Positions 1 to 8,556 are shown, counted from the stretch's first letter. The stretch is 38,099 nt of DNA from Verrucomicrobiales bacterium (GCA_028293425.1 JAQGOV010000186.1:1-38099), one strand, 5' to 3'. Made by a program: numbers and translations. The notes: a model not told the origin generated them from the sequence alone.

Positions 1-3000
1 GTCACCCCGGGTTACGAGGTGGATTTGGCCATTTCCGAACCGCTCATTGGAAGTCCGGTCGCAATTGATTTTGGCGCCGACGGTCGCCTCTGGGTTGCTG
101 AGATGCGGGACTATCCTTCGGGGATGGATGGGAAAGGCAAGGCGGGCGGCAGGATTAAAGTATTAAAATCTTCCAAGGGCGACGGCCACTATGACTCTGC
201 CTCCGTCTTCCTCGATGATATTCCTTTTCCAACCGGCTTGATGGCTTGGGGGAGGGGTGTGCTCGCCTGCGCGGCTCCCGATATTCTCTATGCCGAAGAC
301 ACGGATGGGGACGGCAAGGCGGATTCCGTGAAGAAGCTTTTTACCGGGTATGCTACGCATAATTTTCAGGCTCGCGTGAACTCCCTTCGCTGGGGGCTGG
401 ATGGTTGGATCTATGGTTCAAGCGGGATCTTCGGAGGCAAAATCAAAAGCTTGATCACTGGCAAAGAGGTGGATCTTACTGGGCGCGACTTCCGAATGCA
501 TCCCGAGACGGGTGAGATCGAAGCCGTCCATGGTTTGTCCCAGCAAGGCCGGGTTCGAGATGATTTTGGGAATTGGTTCGGGTGCGACAATAGCACTTTA
601 CTTTGGCACTTCCCATTGCCGGATTACTACCTGCGCCGGAATCCCTTCGTCACGTCTCCGAACCCGCGTGTATATCCCTGCAAGGATGCTGATCCGAATC
701 AGCTTTTTCCCATCAGCCGCACTTTGGAACGTTTTAACAATCCCGAGTCCGCCAATCACACGACTTCGGCTTGCGGGTTGGAGATTTATCGGGGTGAGTT
801 TTTCGGGAACGTGCAAAACGCCTTTGTTTGCGAGCCAGTCCATAATCTAGTGCGGCGCATGTGGGTCGCTGCTGACGGGGTTACGTTTGCTGCGCGTCGG
901 TCCACCGATGAGGGAAATAACGAATTTCTCGCGTCCAAAGATAATTGGTTCCGGCCAGTGGAAACACGCACTGGGCCCGATGGCGCTTTGTGGATTGTCG
1001 ACATGTACCGCTTCGTCATCGAGCACCCACGCTGGATTTCCGCCGATCGCCTCTCCCAATTGGACGTTCGCGCGGGCGAACACATGGGCAGAATTTATCG
1101 TGTCGTTCCCAAAGGAAAAGTCCTTCCGCCCATTCAGGACTTGACGCAACTCCCCCTCACCGATTTGGTTCAGGCGCTGGAATCCTCATCAGGAACTGCC
1201 CGGGACCTGGCGCATCGTGAACTGATTCGGCAAAAAAATCCGGCCGCAACACCTTTGCTCCGAAAAATGGCTTTGAAGAGTTCCCGGCCAGAAACTCGGA
1301 TTCAGGCGCTCTGGATCCTGCAGAATCTCCAGAAATTGGACCAATCCCTTATCTTCAGTCTGTTAAAAGACACGAACCCCATCCTTCGTCAGCAGACCAT
1401 CAAGGCTGCTGAATCGCTTCTCAATGCGCACTCTGCCATAGGCCGGCAGATGCTTAAAGCGGCTGATGACCCCGATCCTCGTGTCGCATTCCAGTTGGCT
1501 CTGACCTTGGGTGAATGGAATTCACCCCGCATCGGCCCTGTTCTTGCCGAACTGGCGCGCAAGCGAGCCGAGGACTCGTGGATGCGCGCCGCCATCCTTT
1601 CCTCCGCTACCAGGTATTACCAGGAGTTGATGCAAGCAGTGGCCGCGTTGCCTGCCGAAAATGAGGGAAGGAATCCCATGTTGGCTCAGTTGCTCGGAAT
1701 GGCTGTGGGCTCCGGGAAACCGAACATGCTCGAAACCTTTTTGGCCGAAGCCGCCGGGGCCAGCATGTCATTGTCGCAGGTCGGGTCGCTGCTGCAGGCC
1801 TTGGAGCGCGCTGGGGTGGACTGGACCACTTGGTCGGATTCTAAAGCTCGGTATCGTCCCATGCTGGCCCAAATTCGCTCTAGCCTCGCGGGGGCCAGGC
1901 GCGTGGCGGGCGACTCTAAGGAATCCGAACTCATGCGCAAGGATGCGATCCGTCTCCTCGGCTCGGAGCCGAAAATGGCGGATCAGGATCTCGGATTGTT
2001 GCGTTCATTTCTCGAGCCCGGTACGGCTCCGTCCCTCCAGGAAGTTGCTGTGGAAAGATTGCGCCAGGTGCGGTATCCCCAAGCAGGCAAGGTTTTAGTC
2101 TCCAGATGGGCCGCTTACTCTCCCGGAATTCGAACCCGGCTGCTGTCCTTGCTCATCAACCGTGAAGCCTGGACTGCCGACCTGCTCGATGCCTTGGAAA
2201 AGCAAACGATTCTTCCTCGCGAAATTCCCTTGGATGTCCGCCAGCGTTTGCTCAATGCACCCCAGCCCTGGATTCAGCAGCGCGCTGCCGCTCTTATCCG
2301 GCAGAATAGCTCGGAAGGTCGCGCGCAAGTGCTGGCTCGCTATCAACCCGCGGCTTCGCTTTCGGGCGATGTCATCCACGGAAATCAAATTTTCGACCAA
2401 ACCTGCTCAGGGTGCCATGCTTTGCGGGGACGCGGGCACGCTGTTGGGCCCAACCTGGCGGAATACCAAAGCAAAAAAGTCGAAGACTTCCTTCTCGCGA
2501 TCCTGGACCCTAACGCGGCCATCGAGCCCAAATACGTCAGTTACGAAGTGGAGATGAAAGACGGCCGGTCTCTCACCGGCTTGATCCGTAACGAAACAGC
2601 CAGCTCATTCCAACTGTTTCAGGCCGGGGGGCTTTCCGAAACGGTTCTTCGCACCCGTGTCACCTCCGTGAACGCCTCCAAAATGTCTCTGATGCCCGAA
2701 GGTCTCGAGGAAGCGATGTCTGTCCAGGATATGGCGGATCTCGTGTCCTATCTCCGTAAATCCATTCCTGGCTCTTTTGGCGGGGCCAGCCCCGGACAGG
2801 CAGCTAAAGCTAAGGCTGAGTTCATGGGGCTCCGCCCCGCTGGATGTAAAAAGCTCCTCGCCGCTGCTGAGCAAATCGATTATCCAAGCTGGCTTGGAAA
2901 GGTTCCTTTGGCTGTCTGTCGACAAACCGACGGCAAATCTGTTCTCAGTTGGGAAACCCCAGTCATTGAAACTTCCACCAACGGCTATCAAAAGTTTTAC

Positions 3001-3294
3001 CTGCCAGCTGCCATGGGCTTGGTATCGGACCGCAAGGGTATTTTCCGTTTTGGCTTCAACAAGCGCGCAACAGTCGATCTGGACGTCTCCCTTACCGATC
3101 AGGCATGGCAAAGCAAGGATGGCAAGCTCAGGCTTACTTACACCGTTAAAGAGAACAATGCCGAGGACAGCAACGGAATTTTACTCATCGAAGCCAGCCC
3201 TGAACTTGTCGAGGCAGGGAAACCCGCGCTGATTGAAGTGACCGGATCTTCAGCCAATAGCCAGCGCTGGTTCGGGATTTATCTCGTCCAATAA
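1..3294 (+). CDS. PVC-type membrane-bound dehydrogenase with HEAT repeats and C-terminal CxxCH haem domain (5' partial)
   Basis: The reading frame is open from the first base, so the true start lies upstream; an internal GTG at 19 is not a convincing start because the conserved N-terminal motif (PGYEVDLAISEPLIGSPVAI) is already under way. Order of parts: a sugar-dehydrogenase-like beta-propeller (about residues 1-370, with DGRLWVAEMRDYP and GPDGALWIVDMYR), alpha-helical HEAT-like repeats (about 375-780), then a cytochrome c-like domain with CSGCH at residues 802-806 followed by GPNL and the MPEGLEEAM segment typical of TIGR02603. About 150 residues of unassigned beta-rich sequence follow. Proteins of this build are greatly expanded in Planctomycetes and Verrucomicrobia and are thought to be periplasmic oxidoreductases acting on sugars or alcohols; the substrate is not known. 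It converges on the cupin gene with only 4 bp between stop codons, and there is no terminator between them. Confidence 0.9.
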   Translation, partial: VTPGYEVDLAISEPLIGSPVAIDFGADGRLWVAEMRDYPSGMDGKGKAGGRIKVLKSSKGDGHYDSASVFLDDIPFPTGLMAWGRGVLACAAPDILYAEDTDGDGKADSVKKLFTGYATHNFQARVNSLRWGLDGWIYGSSGIFGGKIKSLITGKEVDLTGRDFRMHPETGEIEAVHGLSQQGRVRDDFGNWFGCDNSTLLWHFPLPDYYLRRNPFVTSPNPRVYPCKDADPNQLFPISRTLERFNNPESANHTTSACGLEIYRGEFFGNVQNAFVCEPVHNLVRRMWVAADGVTFAARRSTDEGNNEFLASKDNWFRPVETRTGPDGALWIVDMYRFVIEHPRWISADRLSQLDVRAGEHMGRIYRVVPKGKVLPPIQDLTQLPLTDLVQALESSSGTARDLAHRELIRQKNPAATPLLRKMALKSSRPETRIQALWILQNLQKLDQSLIFSLLKDTNPILRQQTIKAAESLLNAHSAIGRQMLKAADDPDPRVAFQLALTLGEWNSPRIGPVLAELARKRAEDSWMRAAILSSATRYYQELMQAVAALPAENEGRNPMLAQLLGMAVGSGKPNMLETFLAEAAGASMSLSQVGSLLQALERAGVDWTTWSDSKARYRPMLAQIRSSLAGARRVAGDSKESELMRKDAIRLLGSEPKMADQDLGLLRSFLEPGTAPSLQEVAVERLRQVRYPQAGKVLVSRWAAYSPGIRTRLLSLLINREAWTADLLDALEKQTILPREIPLDVRQRLLNAPQPWIQQRAAALIRQNSSEGRAQVLARYQPAASLSGDVIHGNQIFDQTCSGCHALRGRGHAVGPNLAEYQSKKVEDFLLAILDPNAAIEPKYVSYEVEMKDGRSLTGLIRNETASSFQLFQAGGLSETVLRTRVTSVNASKMSLMPEGLEEAMSVQDMADLVSYLRKSIPGSFGGASPGQAAKAKAEFMGLRPAGCKKLLAAAEQIDYPSWLGKVPLAVCRQTDGKSVLSWETPVIETSTNGYQKFYLPAAMGLVSDRKGIFRFGFNKRATVDLDVSLTDQAWQSKDGKLRLTYTVKENNAEDSNGILLIEASPELVEAGKPALIEVTGSSANSQRWFGIYLVQ

Positions 3295-3298
3295 ACCC

Positions 3299-3628
3299 TC
3301 ACGCCACTGTTAAAGGCCCATCAAACATGGTGAGGCTAATTACCTCGCTCCTCGCCACGTGAGGACCATGACGTTCCCCTTTGGGTGCAAAGAAATAAGC
3401 TCCCGTCGTATATGTTACGCCGGATTCCTCCCATTCACCGGATAAGACATAAACAGATTCATTTGCGAGCGGATGTGTATGCGCCGGGACTGTCACCCCG
3501 GCATGGAACTTCCGAAGCACCGTTACTCCGCCTGTCGCCTCGTTTTTATGCAGAATCATCAACTCCACACCCGGATAAGGCCCGGGCACCCATTGCTTAT
3601 CGCATGCCAGCGCTGTGTATTGGAACAT
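3299..3628 (-). CDS. Small single-domain cupin protein
   Basis: A 109-residue protein that is essentially one cupin beta-barrel. Cupin motif 1 is seen as HAGVTVPAHTHPLANESVYVLSGE (first two metal-ligand histidines in HTH, glutamate in NESVYVLSGE), and motif 2 as GAYFFAPKGERHGP with the third histidine. The metal-binding set therefore looks complete. It resembles ChrR-type or dioxygenase-like cupins. No partner gene is apparent: it is on the opposite strand to both neighbours, converges on the dehydrogenase gene, and is divergent from the polysaccharide locus, so its upstream region is shared with the regulatory region of the glycosyltransferase unit. The function (enzyme, sensor or metal-dependent isomerase) cannot be settled from sequence. 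Confidence 0.8.
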   Translation of the reverse strand: MFQYTALACDKQWVPGPYPGVELMILHKNEATGGVTVLRKFHAGVTVPAHTHPLANESVYVLSGEWEESGVTYTTGAYFFAPKGERHGPHVARSEVISLTMFDGPLTVA

Positions 3629-3734
3629 TGACCTATGAAAGTCGGTCCACCCTGAAAATCAAGCCTAAGATCCTCGCTGACATCATCATGGCTCAAATTG
3701 ACCAGGCTTCAAAAGCTTGACATTCCCTTCCTTC

Positions 3735-3849
3735 GAGATGCGTATAAACACGTATTATACCAGTGCGCAATTCAACACCCTTCCCGATTGCGCATTTTAC
3801 CCGGATTGAATGTATTTAAGTATTCTTGCTACCGTGCCGTCATTGTTAT
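3735..3849 (+). promoter_or_regulatory. Shared regulatory array, copy 1 (upstream of the glycosyltransferase unit)
   Basis: This non-coding stretch aligns without gaps to 8004-8118 (by hand, 59 of the first 100 positions identical, and GTTAT again at the same offset further on). TGCGYA boxes start at 3739, 3764 and 3789, each 25 bp apart, with a degenerate CACGTA at 3749. The third box runs into TTTACCCGGATTGA (to 3809), and TTGCTA follows at 3826-3831. A weak sigma70-like reading exists in both copies: TTGA at 3806, then TANNNT 18 bp after the -35 hexamer. The boxes would then lie just upstream of the -35, as for an activator. This role is inferred; the repeat pattern is seen directly. Apart from this array, 3629-4133 holds no convincing gene. 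Confidence 0.7.
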
Positions 3850-4133
3850 AGGGCCATCTGTCATTCCACTCAGAGGCACCCGGAAGCCCCACATTGGCGG
3901 CGTAGTTTTACGCAAACGAACATGGACGTGCCAGTGGGCCCTTGGAAGGTGAAATACCCCGGGAAAATAGATCAGGCGCAAGCTCTGGTGTTCGTGGCGG
4001 GGACATTCCCGTGAAGCAGGCCAAATTGATGGATCGTTTGTGCCGATAGATTCTCTAAAACAAGTCAAGGATGTGAATCGCCTCCTGTGCTGCCGCATGG
4101 GCGGTCTTATTTTATTTGGCCAGTCACCGAGAG

Positions 4134-5990
4134 ATGTCGAAGATAAAGCTAGCAGTGGAAGACGAAAACATAAAAGGCCCGAAAGGGCTGAACAGCGCAG
4201 TCCCGCTGCCGTTGGAAGCACGCAAGTGTATCGGCGGCGCGTCGTGGCCGTGGCAGTTGCTTGTCACAGCTATTTTGGTAGGTGTCGCGGCGTTTCTCCT
4301 ACAAGTAATCGGCGACGCGCGAATCTGGGTCTTCCATCGCATGGAAGTGCTGCTTGCCATGACCGGAATTGCATTCTGGCGATGGAGCTGGTTTGCCATC
4401 CAAAATGCTCGCGCGGTTATCTATCGTTATATTACTTGGCCGCGGCTTAGGCGGGAGGCCCAGGAAGCTATTCGCAAGCATGGCCCGGTGCCGGAAGTTA
4501 TTATTCTCGCTACCACCTATCACGAAAAAATCTGGATCACCCAATCCGTTTTTGACTCGGTCTACTATGAACTCAGCACCTTAAAGGGACTCCAACGGCG
4601 GTCTCGCCTGGTCGTTGTGACGGGCGGCGAGGATGACGATGAGAATCTCCGTGCAATTCACCACCAATGGTGCACGCAGGCCAAGCCAGAAATGCCCGAA
4701 TTTTGGCCCCCGGAATTAGTGTTGTTGCGTGGAGACAAGGGCAAACGGCCAGCCTTGGCTACCGGGATGAAGGAGATCGCAAGTCGCCATCCACACAAAG
4801 ATGGCGTGGTTGTCGTTTTGGACGGTGACACGCTCATGCAACCGGGGCTGCTGGATAAAGTGCTGCCGGTATTCCGGCTTTCTCCAGCCGTGGGTGGGAC
4901 CACCACGAACGAAAATGGTTTCGTGAAAGGGCCAGCCTGGTTTGCCGAATGGACCGCTTTGCGATTCGGACTGCGCCACCGTTCCATGTGCTCGGTCTCG
5001 CTCTCTGGAAAACTCCTTTGCTTAACCGGACGGTTTTCGGTTTTTCGTGCGTCCGTGGTGGTGGACCCTTCATTCCAACTCCAGGTCGAGCACGATGTCA
5101 TTACCCATTGGCTTTGGGGTTCCTTCGAAATGCTGAGCGGGGACGACAAAAGTACTTGGTTCTGGCTCTCTGCGAATGGGCACCGGATGCTCTACGTGCC
5201 CGACGCGATGGTGACGACCTTGGAGGTTGTCGCCGGTTCGTCTGTCCGCCGCGCCACAGCCAATATCCGACGCTGGTCAGGTAACAGCATCCGCCATAGC
5301 TGGAGAGCCATTAAGCTCGGTCCAAAAAAACTTGGCTGGTTCCCTTGGTGGTGTTTGGTGGACCAACGGTTGACCACTTTCTCTGTTCTCTTTGGTCCAG
5401 CGGTGGCTATTCTCGCGGCCATCAGCGGACGGTTCGAAATGGTCGCCGGCTACTTTTTGTGGGTGATGCTTTCCCGCGTCAGCCACGCTTCCATTTCGTG
5501 GCGGCAGGGCCGCAGGTTTTCAGCCTGTTACATCCCTCTGCAGATTCTGTCAGATTGGACGACCGCCCTTACCAAAATGTGGGTTATGTTTCACCCGGCC
5601 AAGCAGAACTGGTTGAACCGCGGAGGGCGCACCCTGAACACGACTGAGGGCTCGGCATTTTATAAGTTACGGACCGGCTTCGCCCATTACCTTTACGTAT
5701 TTTCCTGTGCGGCACTGGTTGCTTTCATTGGGCTCTTTATCGGCTTTCTCCCGCTTGCCCGGGAGGCTCGGCTGTTTCTCAGCCCCTCTCATAAGGCGAA
5801 GCCCGTTAAGGACTCTGTCCAATCGCCCTCTCGCCCGGTTCCGATGTCCAACACTAATCCGACGCCAAGCGTTATCTCACCTGGCGAGACAAAGGTGGTG
5901 GTTGCGCTCAAACAAACCTGGACCGCTCCTTCAGTCAATCTCCCTGGCCAGCCCGCCACAATTAATTTAAACCGGAATCTTGAACAATGA
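4134..5990 (+). CDS. alg8: Alg8-type family 2 glycosyltransferase (alginate/polyuronate polymerase)
   Basis: An inner-membrane processive GT2 enzyme. The frame also allows a TTG at 4116, but ATG 4134 is preferred (neither has a good ribosome site). Membrane segments lie at about residues 41-60 and 70-90, with the cytoplasmic catalytic domain between these and three or four C-terminal segments. Motifs: TGGEDDDEN, DGD at 230-232, GDDKS at 336-340, and RRW at 379-381 in the QxxRW position. The stretches around VEHDVITHWLWGSFEMLSGD and GNSIRHSWRAIKLGP match the Alg8 group rather than cellulose or hyaluronan synthases. Alg8 polymerises mannuronate from GDP-mannuronate. The C-terminus has an extra roughly 75-residue Pro/Ser-rich tail. 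Its stop overlaps the next start (ATGA), so the two genes are translationally coupled. The substrate is inferred from family and from AlgD/AlgG downstream. Confidence 0.88.
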   Translation: MSKIKLAVEDENIKGPKGLNSAVPLPLEARKCIGGASWPWQLLVTAILVGVAAFLLQVIGDARIWVFHRMEVLLAMTGIAFWRWSWFAIQNARAVIYRYITWPRLRREAQEAIRKHGPVPEVIILATTYHEKIWITQSVFDSVYYELSTLKGLQRRSRLVVVTGGEDDDENLRAIHHQWCTQAKPEMPEFWPPELVLLRGDKGKRPALATGMKEIASRHPHKDGVVVVLDGDTLMQPGLLDKVLPVFRLSPAVGGTTTNENGFVKGPAWFAEWTALRFGLRHRSMCSVSLSGKLLCLTGRFSVFRASVVVDPSFQLQVEHDVITHWLWGSFEMLSGDDKSTWFWLSANGHRMLYVPDAMVTTLEVVAGSSVRRATANIRRWSGNSIRHSWRAIKLGPKKLGWFPWWCLVDQRLTTFSVLFGPAVAILAAISGRFEMVAGYFLWVMLSRVSHASISWRQGRRFSACYIPLQILSDWTTALTKMWVMFHPAKQNWLNRGGRTLNTTEGSAFYKLRTGFAHYLYVFSCAALVAFIGLFIGFLPLAREARLFLSPSHKAKPVKDSVQSPSRPVPMSNTNPTPSVISPGETKVVVALKQTWTAPSVNLPGQPATINLNRNLEQ

Positions 5991-7219
5991 ACGACCATAC
6001 AACTACCTCCGTCGAAAGTCCCGCTGCGCCACCGAAGCCGAAACCATCCTCAGGCGGCGCCACCCGTATTGTGGTGATTGCGATTGTCTCCCTTTTGACA
6101 TTGGCAGCACTGGGCGTTGGGGTGCCGTGGGGGTTTTATCGGTACAAACACATCGTTGTGAGTGAGGCGGCGGTTAAAGGTACTATTACCAAATTGGGAG
6201 CCCGGATCGATGGACGGATCAAAAACATTGAGGTGCAGCCCGGCCAGGTCATTTCCAAAGGCGAGGTCTTGTTGCGCATGGAAGATCACCACCTCCAGGC
6301 TGCCCTGGATCGCGCCCGTGCGGAGTTGCGCTCTGCCGCGCAGGATCTCGACAGTGAGAAGAAGGGCATTGTTCAAACCCGTAAACGCCTCACCGCGGAC
6401 ATTGAAAGGGTCAACGGAACACGCAAAAAAATAGCCGCCGAGCTGGAAGCCCAGAAAAGCATTTTATCCAGAACTCAAAAACAGTTTGACCGCATGACCT
6501 CCTTGGCCAAATCCGGCGCGGCTTCCCTGGCAGACCAGGATACCGCTCTCTCTGACCGCGACAAAGCGCAAGCTTATGTAAATGGGGCCATGGGCTCCCT
6601 CGAAGCCGCTGACTTTAATTACCAGAAAGCCATGATTGATCTGGAAGGATTGGCCGTCCGGGAATCTCGTCTTGGCGTCCTGGAATCGCAAATGGAGGTT
6701 GCAAAGGCCAAGATTGCTCAAGCTGAGGCAGACCTCGAGGCCACGGTCATCAAGGCGCCGGAAGACGGCCGTGTTCTGGAACGGATGGTAGAAGTAGGCG
6801 GATCTGCCAAAGTGGGGGAACCCATGCTTAGTCTTTGGATTGGAAAACCCTGGGTTGAGGCCTGGGTGGATGAACGAGACTTGCGAAAATTCGCGGTTGG
6901 TACCCCCGTCGACGTTTCTCTCGATGCTGAGCCGGATCAGAAATTGCCCGGCAAGGTCATTGCAGTCGGACTTGAGAGTGACAAGCAATTTCAGCCCACT
7001 CCCGTGCCTGCGACGCTCCATTCATTTCTTCGTCAAAATGCCATGGTCCCTGTGCGCATTGCCTTGGACGAAAGCCATAACGGCATTCAACTCGGCCTCT
7101 CAGCCGTGGTGGGGATCCGAAAAATCTCCGAGAAACCGGACACGGCCGTGGTGAAGCAGGAGCTTCCCGAGGTGGGCCAGGATGCCCAGAAGCTAACCAA
7201 GGTCACCCACAAACCCTAA
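5987..7219 (+). CDS. HlyD/EmrA-type membrane-fusion protein in the Alg44 position
   Basis: 410 residues. A cytoplasmic N-terminal tail rich in Pro and Ala is followed by one membrane segment (about 27-48), a biotinyl-lipoyl half-motif (GRIKNIEVQPGQVISKGEVL), a long alpha-helical coiled-coil hairpin (about 100-250), the returning lipoyl half (ATVIKAPEDGRVLERMVEVG) and a beta-barrel domain. This is the periplasmic adaptor fold that bridges an inner-membrane partner to a TolC-type channel. In alginate producers the equivalent position is filled by Alg44, which has an N-terminal PilZ domain binding c-di-GMP; none is present here. It overlaps the glycosyltransferase gene by 4 bp. No ABC or RND pump is nearby, so the glycosyltransferase and the TolC protein at 24841-26292 are the likely partners (inference). 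Confidence 0.87.
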   Translation: MNDHTTTSVESPAAPPKPKPSSGGATRIVVIAIVSLLTLAALGVGVPWGFYRYKHIVVSEAAVKGTITKLGARIDGRIKNIEVQPGQVISKGEVLLRMEDHHLQAALDRARAELRSAAQDLDSEKKGIVQTRKRLTADIERVNGTRKKIAAELEAQKSILSRTQKQFDRMTSLAKSGAASLADQDTALSDRDKAQAYVNGAMGSLEAADFNYQKAMIDLEGLAVRESRLGVLESQMEVAKAKIAQAEADLEATVIKAPEDGRVLERMVEVGGSAKVGEPMLSLWIGKPWVEAWVDERDLRKFAVGTPVDVSLDAEPDQKLPGKVIAVGLESDKQFQPTPVPATLHSFLRQNAMVPVRIALDESHNGIQLGLSAVVGIRKISEKPDTAVVKQELPEVGQDAQKLTKVTHKP

Positions 7220-7234
7220 TTTGAATGCGCGCGT

Positions 7235-7939
7235 ATGACTGCAAAACGATTTCCTGATCCGGGCAACGGCCCCAATGACGGCAAAATCAAGGTCCTGCTG
7301 GTCGACGATCATATGTTTGTGAGGGAAGGGGTTCGCTCCTGCCTGCAACGTTATGGTCAGTTCCAGGTCGTTGCCGAGGCATCCAGCGGCCATGAGGCAA
7401 TTGACCGAGCCAAGGAATTTTCGCCTGATATCATTATCATGGATATCAGCATGCCTGGGATGGATGGTTTGGAGGCTACCAAGTGTCTTCGAGCTATCTG
7501 CCCCGGTTCCAAGGTCTTAATCCTGACCGTCCACGAAAAGAAGGAGTTCGTCCGGGAAATGATCCAATCGGGGGCGCGCGGTTATGTGCGGAAGAATACG
7601 TCGCCCGTCGAACTGGTTTCCGCGATTGAGAGAATCCATCGCGGCGAAACCTTTTTTATGCCCGACGTGGCTCAGGCCTTTTTCGAGGAATATGTTCTCA
7701 GCGGTGGCAAAATGGAAGAGAGCTATCCGAAGCGCCTTTCAGAACGGGAGCGGGAAGTTTTAAGCTTGGTTGTTTCAGGCTTGGCCAACAAGGAAATTGC
7801 GGATCGCCTTTCGTTAAGCGTTCGCACGGTTGAAAAGCATCGCCAAAAAATCATGCACAAGCTCGGGATTCATAAGGCGACCGAGTTGGTGAAGTACGCT
7901 ATAACGCAGGGAATCGTTAGTTTAACAACATCCCCTTGA
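7235..7939 (+). CDS. NarL/FixJ-family response regulator (REC plus LuxR HTH)
   Basis: A 234-residue two-domain regulator. Receiver domain about residues 13-135: acidic pair in LLVDDH, phospho-acceptor Asp70 in IIIMDISMPGMDG, conserved Thr in ILTVHEKKEF, and Lys in GYVRKNTSP. DNA-binding domain about 168-230: LSEREREVLSLVVSGLANKE and the recognition helix SVRTVEKHRQKIMHKL. It lies 15 bp after the membrane-fusion gene and is the last gene of the unit, followed by a strong terminator. No histidine kinase is in the window, so the input is unknown. Its position between two copies of the TGCGYA array makes it the obvious candidate to bind them; that link is inference. The ATG at 7235 has no clear ribosome site. 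Confidence 0.92.
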   Translation: MTAKRFPDPGNGPNDGKIKVLLVDDHMFVREGVRSCLQRYGQFQVVAEASSGHEAIDRAKEFSPDIIIMDISMPGMDGLEATKCLRAICPGSKVLILTVHEKKEFVREMIQSGARGYVRKNTSPVELVSAIERIHRGETFFMPDVAQAFFEEYVLSGGKMEESYPKRLSEREREVLSLVVSGLANKEIADRLSLSVRTVEKHRQKIMHKLGIHKATELVKYAITQGIVSLTTSP

Positions 7940-7979
7940 CTGATTCATGCTTTCACAGGCTGTCCTCTCGCCCTCACTG

Positions 7980-8003
7980 TTCGGGGCGGTGCCCCGGATT
8001 TTT
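7980..8003 (+). terminator. Intrinsic terminator after the response-regulator gene
   Basis: A GC-rich hairpin with stem CGGGGC (7982-7987), loop GGT and GCCCCG (7991-7996), extended by a T-G and a T-A pair, then a run of T to 8003. It lies 40 bp after the regulator's stop and ends directly at the second regulatory array, separating the two transcription units. Confidence 0.82.
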
Positions 8004-8118
8004 GGAATGCGTAAAAATGCGTAGACAATGGTTGCGTAGTTCAGCGATGATGGAAGGTGCGCACTTTACCCGGATTGAGCACTCTTTTGTTCTTTTGCTA
8101 ACCTTCGCTATCGGTTAT
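8004..8118 (+). promoter_or_regulatory. Shared regulatory array, copy 2 (upstream of the algD unit)
   Basis: Gapless counterpart of 3735-3849. TGCGYA boxes start at 8008, 8018, 8033 and 8058; the 8008/8033/8058 set repeats the 25-bp spacing of copy 1, and 8018 is intact where copy 1 has CACGTA. The core TTTACCCGGATTGA ends at 8078 and TTGCTA lies at 8095-8100, at the same offset as in copy 1. Within the core block (8058-8078) only one of 21 bases differs between copies. The array begins at the end of the upstream terminator, as a promoter region for the algD unit would. Confidence 0.72.
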
Positions 8119-8556
8119 CAGCGAAAATGGGTTTCTGCAAGTCTCTTTTCCATCCTGGGGTGGCTTGTCCCAGGTCTGAGCCGCGTGAATGGCTGTGAAC
8201 GGTTGCGGCAACAGTGCCTAGGGGCTTTTACAGGCCTTTTTAATGGTGAAAACCGGGATCGGATACCGCTTGGAATTTAACAGTGTTTGACTGAGAGTAT
8301 GGACCAGCCGGCCCGGGAAGTTCCCGCTCGCTGGAAAACTTAAATGGCCAGACGGCCATAGGATCAAATTGCCAAGGAGGCGCATCACAATTATTAAAAT
8401 GCTTGAATTATTGAATATGAAGCTCGGCGCCACCGGAGTTTTTGACCAAGGGGTACACTCAATTTTGAATTTAAAACAACTCAGCTTGGGGGCTGGATTG
8501 TCCGCGTGCTTATAACTCTTCAATAAACAATCATTCAATTAAAGAAAGTATATCAA
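8104..8556 (+). other. Long structured leader before algD, no gene seen
   Basis: About 450 bp lie between the array and algD without a convincing gene. Possible RNA hairpins are: TTCGCT (8104-8109) with AGCGAA (8120-8125); CCTGGG (8154-8159) with CCCAGG (8169-8174); a 13-bp palindrome CGGGAAGTTCCCG (8314-8326) enclosed by CCAGC (8304-8308) and GCTGG (8330-8334); and TGGCC/GGCCA at 8345-8358. A weak hairpin before five T at 8237-8241 could attenuate transcription. No known riboswitch class was recognised, including the c-di-GMP-I motif. Confidence 0.4.
8442..8470 (+). promoter_or_regulatory. Possible sigma70-like promoter close to algD
   Basis: TTGACC (8442-8447), a 17-bp spacer and TTGAAT (8465-8470, 4 of 6 matches to the -10 consensus), about 87 bp before the algD start. 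It could give a short alternative transcript independent of the array, but AT-rich leaders produce such matches by chance. Confidence 0.25.

Noticed and set aside
3717-3748. TTGACA followed by TATAAA upstream of the glycosyltransferase
   Set aside because: The spacer is 20 bp, too long for a normal sigma70 promoter, and the TATAAA overlaps a conserved TGCGTA box.
3789-3834. Sigma54 promoter in the shared block (GG and TTGC)
   Set aside because: The GG to GC distance is about 24 bp rather than the fixed 10-bp gap of -24/-12 promoters.
4040-4450. Frame of 136 codons overlapping the start of the Alg8 gene
   Set aside because: It is out of frame with a well-supported glycosyltransferase and its composition is that of a shadow frame.
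8104-8241. c-di-GMP-I riboswitch in the algD leader
   Set aside because: The conserved core strings of that class were not found; only generic hairpins are visible.
7936-8280. Open frame of 114 codons after the response regulator
   Set aside because: It runs through the intrinsic terminator, the regulatory array and the hairpins, is Arg/Cys-rich and has no recognisable motif.
8218-8538. Minus-strand frame of 106 codons before algD
   Set aside because: It lies in the AT-rich leader, overlaps hairpins and the candidate promoter, and lacks protein-like composition.
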